A stretch of DNA of 64,000 nucleotides from Trichinella spiralis. Lineage: Eukaryota > Nematoda > Enoplea > Trichinellida > Trichinellidae. A program made the translations under genes and the position numbers. Location of the stretch: NCBI GenBank assembly GCA_000181795.3, contig CM012955.1:548921-612920 (forward strand). The letters run 5' to 3'. Below the pieces are notes generated by a model. That model had not been told where the DNA came from, did not search any database, and was given only the letters and a program-made list of their open reading frames with translations. Below are positions 63,601 to 64,000 of the stretch, piece after piece; the first letter of the stretch is position 1, and every line of letters starts with the position of its first letter.

Positions 63601-64000
63601 CAACTGAATTTGATGAAAAACTGCATCATGCTCAACAGAGGGTATATTCATCCACTCAAGCAATAGAGAATGCAGTTTATTTTGAAATGATATGCAAGTT
63701 TTATAAACTTTTACATGCATTTTTGCAAAACAAGAAGGAAAAAGATATAATTTGCATCAGTTTGTATAATTTTTTCTCATTTTAATTATTATAAAATATT
63801 ATGTTGTATGTTGTAGAGCATTGCTGTCGACATGACCAACACGTCGAAGAAAGGCCAGCTGCCATTTGTTGAGTTGAATGGAAAAGAGATTGCAGATTCC
63901 AATTTTATCATTGACGAGTTGAGCGTTCATTTCAAAAAGGAAGATTGCGAAGACAAAACTGCACTCGAAAAAGCTACACTTCGAGCATTTGAATCGTTGA
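60669..64000 (+). CDS. Failed axon connections (FAX/FAXC) homologue, 5' part; 3' end outside window
   Basis: Two exons are visible: 60669-60821 (51 codons) and 63817-64000, which runs off the window. Together they give 112 codons of the N-terminal thioredoxin-like (GST-N) domain. FAX proteins resemble metaxins and glutathione S-transferases; in flies FAX acts in axon tract formation with Abl. MVYLFQPPRSTYIPNISPFSLK is followed by LETWLRMNEIPYE, then GQLPFVELNGKEIADSNFII, all close to FAX (LPFIELNGKEIADS). The GTGAGT donor and TTGTAG acceptor join in phase 0 across a 3.0-kb intron (60822-63816). That intron carries G11 (62400-62410) and G9 (62873-62881) runs and no recognisable gene. Metaxin is the alternative, but the ISPFSLKLETWLR block favours FAX. 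Confidence 0.9.

Noticed and set aside
1-64000. CRISPR arrays, bacterial operons, rRNA or tRNA genes
   Set aside because: No spaced direct repeats, no ribosome-binding-site pattern, and no convincing tRNA box B or cloverleaf was found on reading; intron-rich animal genes exclude a prokaryotic source.

Overview
The window is AT-rich animal nuclear DNA, most likely from a nematode. I infer this from compact genes with many introns of about 40-60 nt, 3' splice sites almost always TTTTAG or TTTCAG, and an acceptor sitting 1-30 nt upstream of the start codon of many housekeeping genes, the layout expected where spliced leaders are trans-spliced. A clade I (Dorylaimia) worm would fit, but I cannot prove the genus. 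Products were recognised from protein motifs and remembered family sequences; exon borders were set by hand so that every junction keeps frame.

Layout: 1-207 end of an unidentified gene (+); 2533-4782 alpha-L-fucosidase (+); 4913-5662 dynactin p24/DCTN3 (-); 6416-6778 LSM4 (-); 8390-11180 repeat copy A; 11867-12928 PRELI-domain (slowmo/PRELID3) protein (-); 14627-18467 prolyl oligopeptidase (+); 18468-25385 gene-poor, with a possible coding relic near 19.4-20.2 kb; 25386-32031 secreted class-2 semaphorin (+); 34331-35013 SRP19 (-); 35801-37012 RTF2 (+); 37824-39387 SAMM50 (-); 41360-42047 histone-fold POLE4/CHRAC-like protein (+); 42773-45244 nucleoporin NDC1 (-); 45900-48990 repeat copy B, inverted relative to A and holding a solo LTR; 49080-52327 GPATCH1 (+); 53020-53542 a second solo LTR; 54230-55096 endonuclease III/NTH1 (+); 60669-64000 start of a FAX (failed axon connections) gene that runs off the end.

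The genes do not form one pathway. They are a typical mix of essential functions: RNA processing (LSM4, GPATCH1), protein targeting (SRP19), mitochondrial membrane biogenesis and lipid handling (SAMM50, PRELID3), nuclear pore (NDC1), dynein transport (DCTN3), DNA replication and repair (POLE4-like, RTF2, NTH1), lysosomal and cytosolic hydrolases, and axon guidance (semaphorin, FAX). SRP19/RTF2, SAMM50/POLE4-like and NDC1/GPATCH1 are divergent pairs; RTF2/SAMM50 and POLE4-like/NDC1 are convergent.

The most unusual features are a pair of inverted repeats about 37 kb apart with a near-identical 1.95-kb core and clearly more diverged arms, one copy carrying a solo LTR whose empty site is preserved in the other; a prolyl oligopeptidase whose active-site motif reads GGSCGG in place of the usual GGSNGG; an LSM4 without an RG-rich tail; and the consistent start-proximal acceptors. 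I found no CRISPR array, no rRNA and no tRNA that I could support.
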